DNA of 64,000 bases. Origin: Pomphorhynchus laevis. Taxonomy: Eukaryota > Acanthocephala > Palaeacanthocephala > Echinorhynchida > Pomphorhynchidae. The first letter of the stretch is position 1, and every line of letters starts with the position of its first letter. The position numbers and the translations under genes are program-made. The notes below the pieces were generated by a model. The model was not told the origin of the DNA, ran no database searches, and saw only the letters and a list, made by a program, of their open reading frames with translations. This document shows, one piece after another, positions 22,835-33,748 of the stretch. Location of the stretch: assembly GCA_012934845.2 (NCBI GenBank), contig WNNJ02000623.1, forward strand, positions 82,147 through 146,146, in the 5' to 3' direction.

Positions 22835-22912
22835 TTAATTTATTTACGAACTTATTGTGAGCCAGCTATTTGAGCTAATGCTCGTATGTTGTTGAATGTA
22901 TAATAATAGCCT

Positions 22913-25260
22913 ACTTCTTGTTCAGCATGTATCAGCACCAACTAGGATTATGAATGATCAAAGTTCTTTGTTGGATTTAATTTTATCTAAATCATTAACA
23001 GATGTGTGTGACATTATGCATGTCTCAGGGATTTCAAATAATATTATCGACGAAGTCGAAACTAAAATCTTCAAACATTGTTGTATCGTGCGGATCAGTG
23101 TAAAATTCTTCAAGCAGCATCGACTACGAACTTTGTAGGCGCTAGCGACGATGTTGAAGATTGTATGAAAGTTTTCCGTTCAGCAATGTGCGAAATAATA
23201 GAAAAATACGTTCCTACAAAGATCGTGCATAAAAATAAAAAAGTGAATCCTCCGTGGTTTAATAGAGAACTTAAATCAGAACTAAGACGAAGAAACCGAC
23301 TGTTTAAATTAAGCTGCAAGGACAATACTGATCGACAGGAATACGTCAATTGTCGTAACTTTTTCGAAAAGCTTAAAAACGCAAAAAATTTAACTACGAA
23401 ATGAGAATAGCTGCGGATTTTCATAGTGCACCAAAACGATTTTGGGCTCACATACGTAGAAATAGGACAATTCCTTCTGCGATTTCGTCTCTTCGTATTA
23501 AATGATAACTTTATCACATCGCCTCAAGCTGTAGCCGACACGTTTGCGTCGACTTTTCAACTCGTAACTAATAACACAGAAACTATCCAGCAATCTTATG
23601 TAAGCCATTCACAATGTTATTTTGATGTTACTACCGAGGAGGTTTATAGTGAGTTAAATTCTTTACGACATTTATCACCTGGTCCGGATGGATTACATCC
23701 CTAGATACTAAGGGTATTATCTACATTTATCGCTTCACCGTTAGCTTATTTGTCTCAAATATCACTAGCTAAGTCAATTCTACCGTTAGATTGGAAAATC
23801 GCCACTGTAGTGCCAGTCCACAAAAAAGGAGATCGTCACAATTCTGAAAATTATAGAGCAATAAGCCTTACAAGTGTCGTATGTAAGATGTTAGAGCGTA
23901 TATTGTATCGGCGATTACTATCCTATCTTGAATCATCGAACTTGTTAGATAATTCGCAACATGGTTTTCGTCCTGGACGTTCTTGCATGTCTAATCTTTT
24001 ATGTGCACGCGAAGCATAGGTTGATGCAGTTGCGCAGGGTAATGCAGTTGATGTCGTGTATTTCGACTTTAGTCGGGCCTTTGATAGGGTTCCCCACAAT
24101 ATGTTAATTAAGGCTCTTGCAGATTACGGAATTGAAATTCATATTATTCGATAGATTTACGCTTTTCTATCTGATCGTTCTTTCAGAGTTTGAGTTGGAA
24201 ATTGTCTATCTAGACTGTCAAATTTATCAATGGGTGTTCCTCAGGGATCGGTGTTGGGTCCATTATTATTCGTCATATTTCTGAATAGTTTGCTACGCTC
24301 TCTAAAATGTAAAAAATTAGCATTCGCGGATGATCTTAAAATATGGAATATCATTACATGCTATGCCGATATGCAACACTTACAAGATGACATAAATATG
24401 GTTAATAGTTGGAGCGAACTGACTGGAATGATGATTAACATTACTAAATGTGTCCACCTCCGATTTGGTCGTAGTGATTTAGCAAATGATTATTCTGTTT
24501 GCGGTGAGATTATTCCCACAAATTCGTATACAAAAGATCTTGGGATAATTGTTCAGAATTCGTTTAAAACCGACCTCAATACTAAAAATATATGCAACAC
24601 GTCGAGAAAAATTATTTACATGATCAAAATACCTTTAGTTCGCTTCCACCGTCTCAGTTCTCACTATTAAATAAGGCGTTGATCAGACCAGTCATTGATT
24701 ATGCTTCGCCGGCGACTTTTCCTTCTACGCGTGGTGAAATAAACCAATTAGAAAAGATTCTTCGCCGATTTTCCAAGCTATGTTCTGGTCTTCGGAACAT
24801 CGCCTACTGTGATAGACTAAGCCAACTAAATATTACTTCAGTTTACAAGAGATATGTGTACAATGATTTATTACAGTTATGGCGAATGATCCATGTCTTT
24901 CCTGGTTATCCATCGGAATCCGTTATTCTAAATGATCGCCCGAGCCACAAAAGACACTCTTTATCAGTTGTTGTGCAATCACACGGGAAATGTCATAGAT
25001 ACTTGCGATTATCTCACAGAGCGGTAAACCTATGGAACCGATTGCCGAATTCGATCGTGTCTATGGCACTGTACAAATCTTTCCAGAATGCGCTGAGCAT
25101 GTGGATAAAAAGAGAAGATTCTTTGCAGGAAATATATAACTATATGTGACAATTTATTATTGCTGAACTATTTTTTTTCTTTCTTTTCTTAATATTGTTA
25201 TCAGACAAAATGATTCTTTTATGTGTCAAAGTCTTGTAATAAATAATACTAATATTATTA
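22913..25260 (+). mobile_element. LINE-C1, last part: endonuclease end, RT and 3' UTR
   Basis: Continues C1 after LINE-A-plus. The order is SPTRIMNDQSSLLDLIL-like endonuclease end, linker (VNPPWFNRELKSELRRRNR), fingers (HLSPGPDGLHP, VPVHKKGDRHNSENYRAISL, QHGFRPGRSCMSNLL), palm (YFDFSRAFDRVPHN, MGVPQGSVLGPLLF), catalytic AFADDLKIW (about 24326), thumb, and AVNLWNRLPNSIVSM near the end. The stop is at 25149 and the 3' UTR ends in an AAT-repeat tail at about 25260. The frame is broken repeatedly; the TAG at 23702 after GLHP and a frameshift near 23505 are also in LINE-C2. Confidence 0.85.
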
Positions 25261-26100
25261 AATATATATTTTCAACAAGAATTATTTTCTTTTACATGCA
25301 ATCAAAAGTGAAAAATGTTTTATTTTTGATCACGACGTCCTCCGATAGCCGTGGATGCAATGCGATGCAGCCCTCACCGGACAGAATGTCAACCGACTTA
25401 TCGTTCCGGTACAGTCCGCGTAGGATAGGTCTGATGATAATGCCATCCTCGCAGCTACTCTATATATTATTAAATAGATAAATAAATAATAAATTATTTA
25501 TTTATCTTTATAAATAATCAAAGGTTTAAAAATTCACAATCGAACAATTTAGTTTCGTATATGAATGACAATTCAAAGTATACTCGTGAATAATTTACAA
25601 ATTAGTGAAATGCCACTACACATTTTGTCATTGATAAATTAAACTATTTTGTTTTATTGTAAATTTTATAATTTTCTAATTATGAATGCAGATGCACCCG
25701 TAAATTATATAAATTCAGTTTTTCGTTCTTTTAATGTTTTTTTTGTGTGTTACTATTAAGATATGAAAATCATTTATGTCATACCTTAACATGTACAGTA
25801 ATCCATTTTGCTTATGCTCATTCTGCTATAACTGTATGTAGGGGTAAAATTACTAAAATTTTTGAATTCCTATAATTTTATATTCATTTTAAACTTATCT
25901 GATACGTAATATATCTAAAGTTGAAAATTATCTTTTATTCGATAATTAGTGACCGAAATTACTATATTCTGGATGAAAACGACATACAATAGACATTGTA
26001 TATTTTAGTTTTATATTGAGTTTTAACTTTCTGATAATTAACTACATACAAGTTCAGTTCAAGAGTATAGTTCCAGAGTTTGAATATACACAGTTTGATT
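25261..26100. other. AT-rich spacer with a GC-rich island at 25335-25465
   Basis: Mostly AT-rich sequence with no recognised gene. The island at 25335-25465 is unlike its surroundings. On the minus strand it gives about 44 open codons (for example GIIIRPILRGLYRNDKSVD and GEGCIALHPRLSEDVV), preceded by an AG acceptor-like ATATAG. It may be an exon or a transposon relic; I do not recognise it. No good splice donor follows. Confidence 0.3.
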
Positions 26101-27907
26101 GTTTTCGTACTATTATGAAGAACAAGAAGGTTAAATCTACAAGTTATCAAGTACAGTGTGACTCTGATGATTATCGACGCTGGTTGACTATTATAATCGC
26201 TACAGATTTAAATGATAATTCTAGTGGGTCATTTGTGTGAATTTTGGCTTCTCTGTGCATTCAATCACTAGAAGAGGAAATAAGTGTTTTAAGAAAAGCA
26301 AAAAATATAGATCATTGCCAGTGCAACATGAATTCCAAAGATGCATCAACAAATACATTCAATAACAGCACTCCTGTTTTATCAAATTCAACTGTGCATT
26401 CTAGTGGGTCAATTGTGACTATTCACAACAATAGACTCGAAGTAAGCGATTGCATTATGGATCAGTGTACAACAGGGAATGAGATATTGCAAAATTCCAC
26501 TTGCAATCATCATATCAATCAAATATCCAATATTTCACCAAAAATTCACGCTATACGGGTATAAAAGAATATCAACAGACGTCGTTTTCGAAGTCAATCC
26601 AGTAATGGTCAACAAAATTTGCAACTTGATTCCAAACTTGGTGGATCCAACTGTAAAGATCATTCTAGGGATATTAATTCAATGTCTAAATCGTCAGTGA
26701 TGGTTGCAAATGTCGGAGAATTTTCCGTACATAAAACAGGAAACGGCCAGAATAAAAAAACCATTAACACAACCGATAGATATTAATGCGCGAATGCGTG
26801 GCGAAAACCGAGATCGGTGCGTAATCTTTGCTAATGTACCGGAATCTAACTCTTCGGAGCCCCAGCTACATATTGATCATGACATGAGTAGACTTCGGGA
26901 AGTATTATCAAAAATATTTACTTCAGGTGAGGAATCTATAGCCTCATCTCTTCTAGTGAAATCATTGTTCAGGTTAGGTAAGAAAAATGAAGAACGTCCA
27001 CGCTTATTGAAAGTGGTATGTAAATCGTCCGACAATGTTAACGAGATCTTACGCAGAGGGTATAAATTACAAGGCCAAACTACTAAAATCTTTAAGGATC
27101 TCAGCATTCAGGATCGTAAGATGCGACATCAAGCTTGGGAAGAGCTAAAGACTAGGAATGCTTCTGGTGAAAAGGACTTGACAATAAGAAATTTTCGTGT
27201 GGTTCGGAGAAAACCTTTGTACGTTGCAATCAAATCGGTCCGTTAATTGCTTAGGTATTGATCCATCCTCGTTAGATATATTTCCTACTGGACTATCTAT
27301 AAACTCAAGAACCAGTAAATGTTCAACTCCAATTATTAACGTCGCTTATACAAATATTCGTAGTATAGTATCGAAGATTAACGAATTTCGAAACATATTC
27401 TTTACATATAAACCTCAAATAATTGCAGTTACCGAAACTTACCTCCATCATGATATTGCTGATAGCATGGTAGCTGTGAATGGGTATTCTATCATCAGGA
27501 TTGATCGTAAAGTACGACGAGGAGGCGGTGTTGCACGTTATGTCGATCAATGTATAGGTGTTGACGATTTTGAGTGTTATACTGACACATATGGTACTTG
27601 TAAACAGATTGTAGTGAGTCTATCCCATGCAAGAAATAAAGTTACTATTGCACTATGTTATAGATATCCATGTAGCTTCGTTCTCACTCAGGAATTCTCA
27701 GATATTTTGACAAAGGCATCGATGGGTGACCGGTTTCTCTGTTTAGGAGACTTTAATATTCCCAGCATCAATATGAATGATCCTCATTCAGAAATAACCT
27801 CTTCTGGTAAACTAGATCATGACTTGTGGAATTTTCTGTTAGATAACCTACTTCTTGTTCAGCATGTATCATCACCAACTAGGATTATGAATGATCAAAG
27901 TTCTTTG
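26101..27907 (+). mobile_element. LINE-C2, first part: ORF1 and endonuclease
   Basis: ORF1 begins near the ATG at 26116 (MKNKKVKSTSYQVQCDSDD) with a degenerate finger: its first Cys pair and the final C-x2-C are lost and a stop follows. The RRM-like half is open at 26704-27246 (RDRCVIFANVPESN, LFRLGKKNEERPRLLKVV, FRVVRRKP). The ORF2 endonuclease is open at 27197-27940 with TNIRSIVSKINEF, AVTETYLHHD and LCLGDFNIPS. The 5' boundary is not certain. The element is interrupted at 27907 by a short LINE-D end, then by B2, and later by D-minus. Confidence 0.82.
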
Positions 27908-27984
27908 TTTTTTTTAATTATTATTTTTTTTAAATTTTAAACGTGGCAAATGCGTGCCAGCGCACGCTTACATGACCACAACAA
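27908..27984 (-). mobile_element. LINE-D/B-type 3' end stub (77 bp) inserted in LINE-C2
   Basis: A poly-T run followed by ACGTGGCAAATGCGTGCCAG and CGCACGCTTACATGACCACA is the minus-strand 3' terminus of LINE-D; the same string starts LINE-D-minus at 33765. It interrupts C2 between TTCTTTG and TTGGATTT. Such a tiny 5'-truncated copy shows that the 3' stem and A-rich tail are enough for insertion. Confidence 0.75.
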
Positions 27985-28213
27985 TTTCTTGGATTTAATT
28001 TTATCTAAATCCAAGAAATTGGATTTAGAAACATCTTGGATGTTTCTAAATTTTTTTTATTTTAGGTGTAAATAATTGGATTTTTTTACACCTAAAAAAA
28101 TTTTTGGTTTCTTATCAACATACATTCCAGATTATTCCTGTCAGTTCCAGATTATTCCTGTCAGTTCCGCTCGCTACGCTCGCGGATTGAGCTCAATCTA
28201 TCGATAAAAGGTC

Positions 28214-29550
28214 ATGCCTAAAAAAGCGCGATCTCAGATCCCTGTTCCTGATCAACAATCTTCCACATCTGAATGCAATGATGGTTATACCAGCTTTGAA
28301 GTTGGATGCGATTCCAAAGATTGCGATGTATGGACACTTGTTCGTGTTAAAATATCCGACCACTCGGTGTATAAACGTAAACATTTCACTTGCGGTTTTT
28401 GTACATCAGTACGACTACTACAGTTATCCTGCTCATCTACTCCTGTATCACACACTACCACTCAGACCAATGCTGTTTTAGATGTTTCCCTCGCATCAAC
28501 ACCTGACTTCGCATCATATAATCCCATTATTGAACCTACTCTCTCACACACTCCTCGTTCAACTACGTACCAAACTTCCATTAATCTTTCTCATTCTAAC
28601 AATGCTAACGGCAAAGCTTTTCATCTCGTACCTCCTCTTTCCTATTCCTCCCCCAATCTTAATAAATCTCAAACTTCTATATTCTCTTCACGTACTCCTT
28701 ACTCGACCCCCCCCTGTATCACCTCTCAATAATTTACACCCTTCCATCAAAATCATTTCCAGTAACATTTCCGATCAACTAATTCAACACTCCATTCCTG
28801 TCACTCATGCCCCAACCTATTTTAATTCTCCTTACTCTACCTCCCACGTAACACTTCCAAATAATTTACATCCTTCATTTAAAATCATATCCAGTCACAT
28901 CTCTGATCAACCGATTCAACACCCCGCTCCTGTCACACTTGCTCCAACCAATATTAATTCTCTATCAAACACCCCTGTCATTTCCACTTCTATCTGCTCA
29001 TCTACCTCGACTCCTACCAGCTCTGTCCGTCCACCATTTCCACGAAATCGTTTTCCTTCGCGCAATCGCTGTATAATCATATCAAACTTAAAGCTTTTCG
29101 AATCTGCTTCTCCACAATCTCGCCTCGATGATGATGTATCTGCTTTCAGGTCTATCCTAGCAACCATACTTCCTGATGATAACCCATAACTCTTCAATAA
29201 TATCGCTCCTGTATCCTTTATTCGTTTAAACAAATCCACTAAATCCAATCATCTCAGTCCTCCACTCTTAAAAATTGTTTTCCGACATAGTTCACATGCC
29301 TCTTCGGTACTCTCCCAACGTTTTAAACTTCTTACCACTTCACCTACTTGCCGTATCTTTCCTGACCGCTCCCCTTCTGATATTGCCCAGCTCAATTTAG
29401 CTCGCATTGAAAAACATCGACGTGAAACAAACGGCTAGTCATCCTTATCTATACGTAAAATCAACGGAAATTTTCACGTTCTTCACACAAGGCGAAAAAT
29501 TCGATGGCGTCCCATCTCTCCCCCTTGTCTTCTTCGCTAGTCGATCTCGC
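28214..29550 (+). pseudogene. LINE-B2 ORF1: PHD-like finger, repeats, RRM-like block (frameshifted)
   Basis: The ATG at 28214 opens MPKKARSQIPVPDQQS. The half-PHD finger is CDSKDCDVW followed by FTCGFC. The frame changes at a seven-C run near 28710, a typical slippage site. The second frame carries two NNLHPSIKIISSN repeats (28730-28940) and the RRM-like part (NRCIIISNLKLFE, DDDVSAFRSILATILP). A stop at 29187 and a frameshift near 29410 follow, and a basic tail near 29480 (LHTRRKIRW) overlaps the ORF2 start. It would be about 440 residues if unbroken, the same length and order as B1. Confidence 0.75.
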
Positions 29551-32388
29551 TCCTAAGCATACTTTTCGTCTTAGTCTATTCAATACTCGCTCCATTCTTC
29601 ATAAAGCTGATATGCTTCTCAATATCTTCGATCAATTATCTATCGATATTCTCTGCATTACCGAATCCTGGCACTCTGACTCCGACGATCTTGCTATTCG
29701 TCGTCTATGTCGCTCTGGTTGTTCTCTAGTTGAATCAGCTCGTCAAATTACATCTCATACATCTACTGCGTCTAACCATGGCGGTATTGTTGCCATTGAT
29801 CGTCACCCAATGTCTTTACGTAAAATCAATGTTAACATCCGTTACACTTCGTTCGAATTACTCATATGCAGATTATCAACGCATTTCCCTCTGGAACTTG
29901 TGATTGTATACCGTCCAGGTTCAGTTGCCCCATCACGTATCTTCTTTAACGACCTTGCAGATCTAATGTCTCACTGTTCATTGTCTTATACTCCTTCTTT
30001 TGTTCTCGGTGACTTTAACATTCGTCTTGATCGCCCGACTCTATCACTTTAACTAATCTTTTTTCTGATTTTAACTATAAATTACTTTCAACAAGCCCAA
30101 CTCATATTCTCGGCGGTGCTCTCGACATCATTGCTGTTCCTAACTGCTTCGATGACTATACCTCCTTGTCAATTACTGATCCTGGTTTGTCCGATCATTT
30201 CCTTGTCACTCTTACTCTTACTCGTCCCCATCCTCCTTCTCCGCCTTTACCTTTATCTACACCTAGTCGACCCTGAAAGCTTCTCGATATCCCTGTTCTC
30301 TGCACAGCCTTACTCAATTCTTCACTCTTTTCACTTCCTCTTAACTATCTCTCTCCCAATGATCTCTGCATTCTGTTTGATTCTGAACTAACGTCGATCC
30401 TTAATAACCTTCTGCCTAGTCGACTTCGACGTTCCCAGCGCTTGCGCCATGCTCTCTGGTTCGATTCTGACTGTAATCTTTCTAAGCGTCGACTCCGTCA
30501 CTCTTTTCGTATGTATAAACGCTTTCTTAAACGTTCACCCGACTCACTCCCTCCAAATCTTCGTGATTCCTACTTTTCTCAACGCCGTTCACATCTCATT
30601 CTTATACGTACTAAACGTACTCTCTTTTGGCGAAATCAACTCGAGCCATCTTCCAACTCTAAATCTCATTGGAAAATCTTAAACTCAATTCTTTCACGAT
30701 CATCTACCCCTTGTAATATAAATCCTGATAAATTTTCTTCTTATCTACAAACTAAGCTATCTAATTTACTTTCCCTACTACCCATAGCCCCCTTGTACCC
30801 ACTCTTCTCTTTAAATACTTCCCTCCCAGAACTATTCCACCTTCCCGTTTCGTCTGATGAAGTTTCTTCGGTTCTGCTGTCATTACCTAATAAAACCTCT
30901 CCTTCTGACCCAATTCCCACTCACTTGCTTAAAAATATCTGCTCCTTTATCTTACCCTTCCTAACCACATTGTTCAACTCGTTCATCCGTAGCTGTACAT
31001 TTCCTTCCATCTGGAAATGCGCCACTGTTCGTCCTCTCATCAAAAAGCAATCTCTCGACTCCTCACTACCATCTTCGTACCGTCCAATCTCACTTCTCCC
31101 AACCCTCTCTAAACTCCTTGAGCGTCTCGTTCTTAAGCAAGTTAATACATATCTCTATTCCTCTAACTTATTTCCTCCCTTCCAAGCCGCTTTTCGCTCT
31201 AATTACTCTACCGAAATTGCCTGTCTTAAAGTTTATAACGACTTACTCATATCGCGCGATCATAAATTATGTAGTGTCATAGTTTCTCTTGATCTATCGT
31301 CTGCTTTTGACATCGTCGATCACTCGATTCTTCCCATCGCCTTCGTCATGATTATGGCTTCTCTTTACCCACTGTATCATGGTTTTCTTCATATCTATCA
31401 AACCGTACATTTCGCATATATTCTAACTCTTCTCTCTCATCCTTCGTCTATTCCGTCCGGTGTTCCACAAGGCTCCGTATTAGGCCCTATACTTTTCTCT
31501 CTTCTTCTTGGTGATTTGTCTTCGATTTCTCATAAATTGAACTTCCATGTTATGCAATATGCTGATGACATTCTCATATATGCTCATGCACCTGTTTTTC
31601 GTATTCACGATCTTAGTGTTTCCGCTTCGGACTGTCTTGTCTCAATTTCCAATCATCTTTCTTCCCTTCGCCTTTCTCTGAATCCTGATAAATCCAAAAT
31701 TATGTGGATCCTACCTCGATGCCTCGGCTTCGAACCTCCCTCCGTATCATTAAATTCTACAATTCTTCCTATCGTTGATAATCTCGTTTTCCTAGGCTTC
31801 CATTTTGACAACCGACTTTCACTTAAACCTTTCGTTAGAGATAAAGTACGCTCATCTACTTTGATACTCCGCAACCTCCGTCAAGTTCGTAGATTGATCG
31901 ATTTCCCTTCTTGTATGACTCTCATATCATCTCTCCTTTTTTCTAGACTCGATTATTGTCTTAGTCTATTTTCCAACTTACCTAAATCCACTCTTCTTCC
32001 CCTACAACGCATCGTCAACGCAGCTGTCCGAATTCTCCTCCGTCTTCGTCGTTTTGATCACACATCCTACCATCTTGCTTCTCTCGATTTGCCTACAATT
32101 TATTGTCGTGTTCAAATTCGTCTTCTTATCGTTGATTTCCGCCTTGTAACTTTTCATACCCCCTCATTTCTCAACCTTCCTTTTCTTGATAATTCCCGTC
32201 CTGTTTACTGTTCCTTGCGTTCCTGTAATTCCCTTCTTTTACATGTCCCAAACTACTCTACCTCCTTTGGACTCCGCTCCTTCCTGGTGGCTGCTCCTCT
32301 ATCGTGGAATCATCTGCCCTTCATATACGCCAATCAACTTCCCTGCAGTGCTTCAAACGACAAATCCGATCCCATTTTAACAATTTAA
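29504..32388 (+). pseudogene. LINE-B2 ORF2: endonuclease and reverse transcriptase
   Basis: The endonuclease (LFNTRSILHKADML, CITESWH, FVLGDFNIRLDR) is open to 30052, where about nine bases are missing relative to B1 and a frameshift follows. From 30442 a 648-codon frame runs to 32388: SQRLRHALWFDSDCNLSKRR, fingers LLPTLSKLLERLVLKQVN, palm LDLSSAFDIVDHSIL, GVPQGSVLGPILF, catalytic MQYADDILIYAHA, thumb ISSLLFSRLDYCLSLFSNLP and C-terminal FGLRSFLVAAPLSWNHLP. Between about 31333 and 31440 the frame is shifted and then restored, so some 35 residues of the palm are foreign. The last residues are also shifted. Confidence 0.85.
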
Positions 32389-32474
32389 CTGCTTGACTTT
32401 CTCATTTTTGTTTGTGGACTTGTAAGCGTACAGCTTGTACGCATTTGCCACATTAAATAAATTTGTATTATTAT

Positions 32475-33748
32475 TAAATCATTAACAGATGTGCATGACA
32501 TTATGCATAAAGCACCCATAGGAGTTAGTGATCATTGTGTATTGCTTTTTTCACTTCTCAGGGATTTTAAATAATATTATTGACGAAGTCGAAACTAAAA
32601 TCTTCAAACGTTGTTGGTATCGTGCAGATCAGTGTAAAATTCTTAAGCAGCATCGACTATGAACTTTTTAGGCGCTAGTGACGATGTTGAAGATTGTTGA
32701 AATGTTTTTCGTTCAGCAATGTGTGAAATAATAGAAAAATACGTTCCCACCAAGATCGTACATAAAAATAAAAAAGTGAATCCTCCGTGGTTTAATCGAG
32801 AACTTAAATCAGAACTAAGACGAAGAAACCGACTGTTTAAATTAAGCTGCAAGGACAATACTTATCGACAGGAATACGTCAATTGTCGTATATTTTTCGA
32901 AAGCTTAAAAAACGCAAAAAATTCAACTACGAAATGACAATAACTGCGAACTTTCATAGTGCACCAAAACGATTTTGGGTTCACATACGTAGAAATAGGA
33001 CAATTCCTCCTACGATTTCGTCTCTTCGTATTAAATGATAACTTTATCACATCGCCTCAAGCTGTAGCCGACACGTTTGCGTCGACTTTTCAACTCGTAA
33101 CTAATAACTTAAATTCTTTACGACATTTATCACCTGGTCCGGATGGATTACATCCCTAGATACTAAGGGTATTATCTACATTTATCGCTTCACCGTTAGC
33201 TTATTTGTCTCAAATATCACTAGCTAAGTCAATTCTACCATTAGATTGGAAAATCGCCACTGTAGTGCCAGTCGACAAAAAAGGAGATCGTCACAATTCT
33301 GAAAATTATAGCAATAAGCCTTACAAGTGTTGTCTGTAAGATGTTAGAGTGCATATTGCATCTACGATTACTATCTTATCTTGAATCATCGAACTTGTTA
33401 GATAATTCGCAACATTGTTTCGTCCTTGACGTTCTTGCATGTCTAATCTTTTATGTGCATGCGAAGCATGGGTTGGTGCAGTTGCGCAAGGTAATGCTGC
33501 TGATGTCGTGTATTTCGACTTTAATCGGGCCTTTGATAGGGTTCCCCACAATATGTTGGTTGAGGTTCTTGCATATTACGGAATTGAAATTCCTATTATT
33601 GAATGGATTCACGCTTTCCTATCGGATCGTTCTTTCAGAGTTCGAGTTGGAAATTGTCTATCTAGACCGTCAAATTTGTTAATGGGTGTTCCTCAGGGAT
33701 CGGTGTTTGGTCCATTAATTTTCGTGATATTTCTGATTAGTTTGCTAT
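32475..33748 (+). mobile_element. LINE-C2, middle part: linker, fingers and palm
   Basis: Continues C2 after B2. It has VNPPWFNRELKSELRRRNR, HLSPGPDGLHP followed by TAG at 33158 (as in C1), VPVDKKGDRHNSENY, YFDFNRAFDRVPHN and MGVPQGSVFGPLIF. It is cut at TTTGCTAT (33741-33748) by LINE-D-minus. Relative to C1 it lacks about 75 bases near 33108. Several stops differ from C1: for example EAW here is EA-stop in C1. Confidence 0.85.

Larger units (their letters stand above)
18286..22912 (+). mobile_element. LINE-A-plus, full-length CR1-like retrotransposon inserted in LINE-C1
   Basis: Its ends are fixed by the empty-site sequence in LINE-C2 (27836-27850). The 5' UTR (18286-18509) holds two copies of a module starting AAAAAAATTTTGGTTTCTAA, also found in the 5' UTR of LINE-B2. 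ORF1 is 18510-19967 and ORF2 19889-22834. A 78-base 3' UTR ends in GAATGTATAATAATA. It is an inverted relative of LINE-A-minus, about 12 kb away, with only a few percent divergence, so this is a young insertion in an old element. Confidence 0.88.
28012..32474 (+). mobile_element. LINE-B2 (L2-like), full length, the best preserved L2-like copy
   Basis: Inserted in LINE-C2 with a 6-bp target duplication TAAATC (28006-28011 and 32475-32480). The 5' UTR has a GTTTCTTATCAACATACAT module shared with LINE-A, a hairpin of TTAGGTGTAAA with TTTACACCTAA, and a tandem 20-bp unit (TTCCAGATTATTCCTGTCAG twice, about 28126-28166). ORF1 starts at 28214 and ORF2 at 29504. The 3' stem and ATTATT tail match B1. 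Confidence 0.9.

Noticed and set aside
9518-33160. Possible nuclear genetic code with TAG as a sense codon (Trp), since several LINE families have TAG where Trp is expected
   Set aside because: Other copies have TGG at the same sites, many other stops are present, and the host ZNF207-like gene uses the standard code. Plain G-to-A change inherited among copies explains it.
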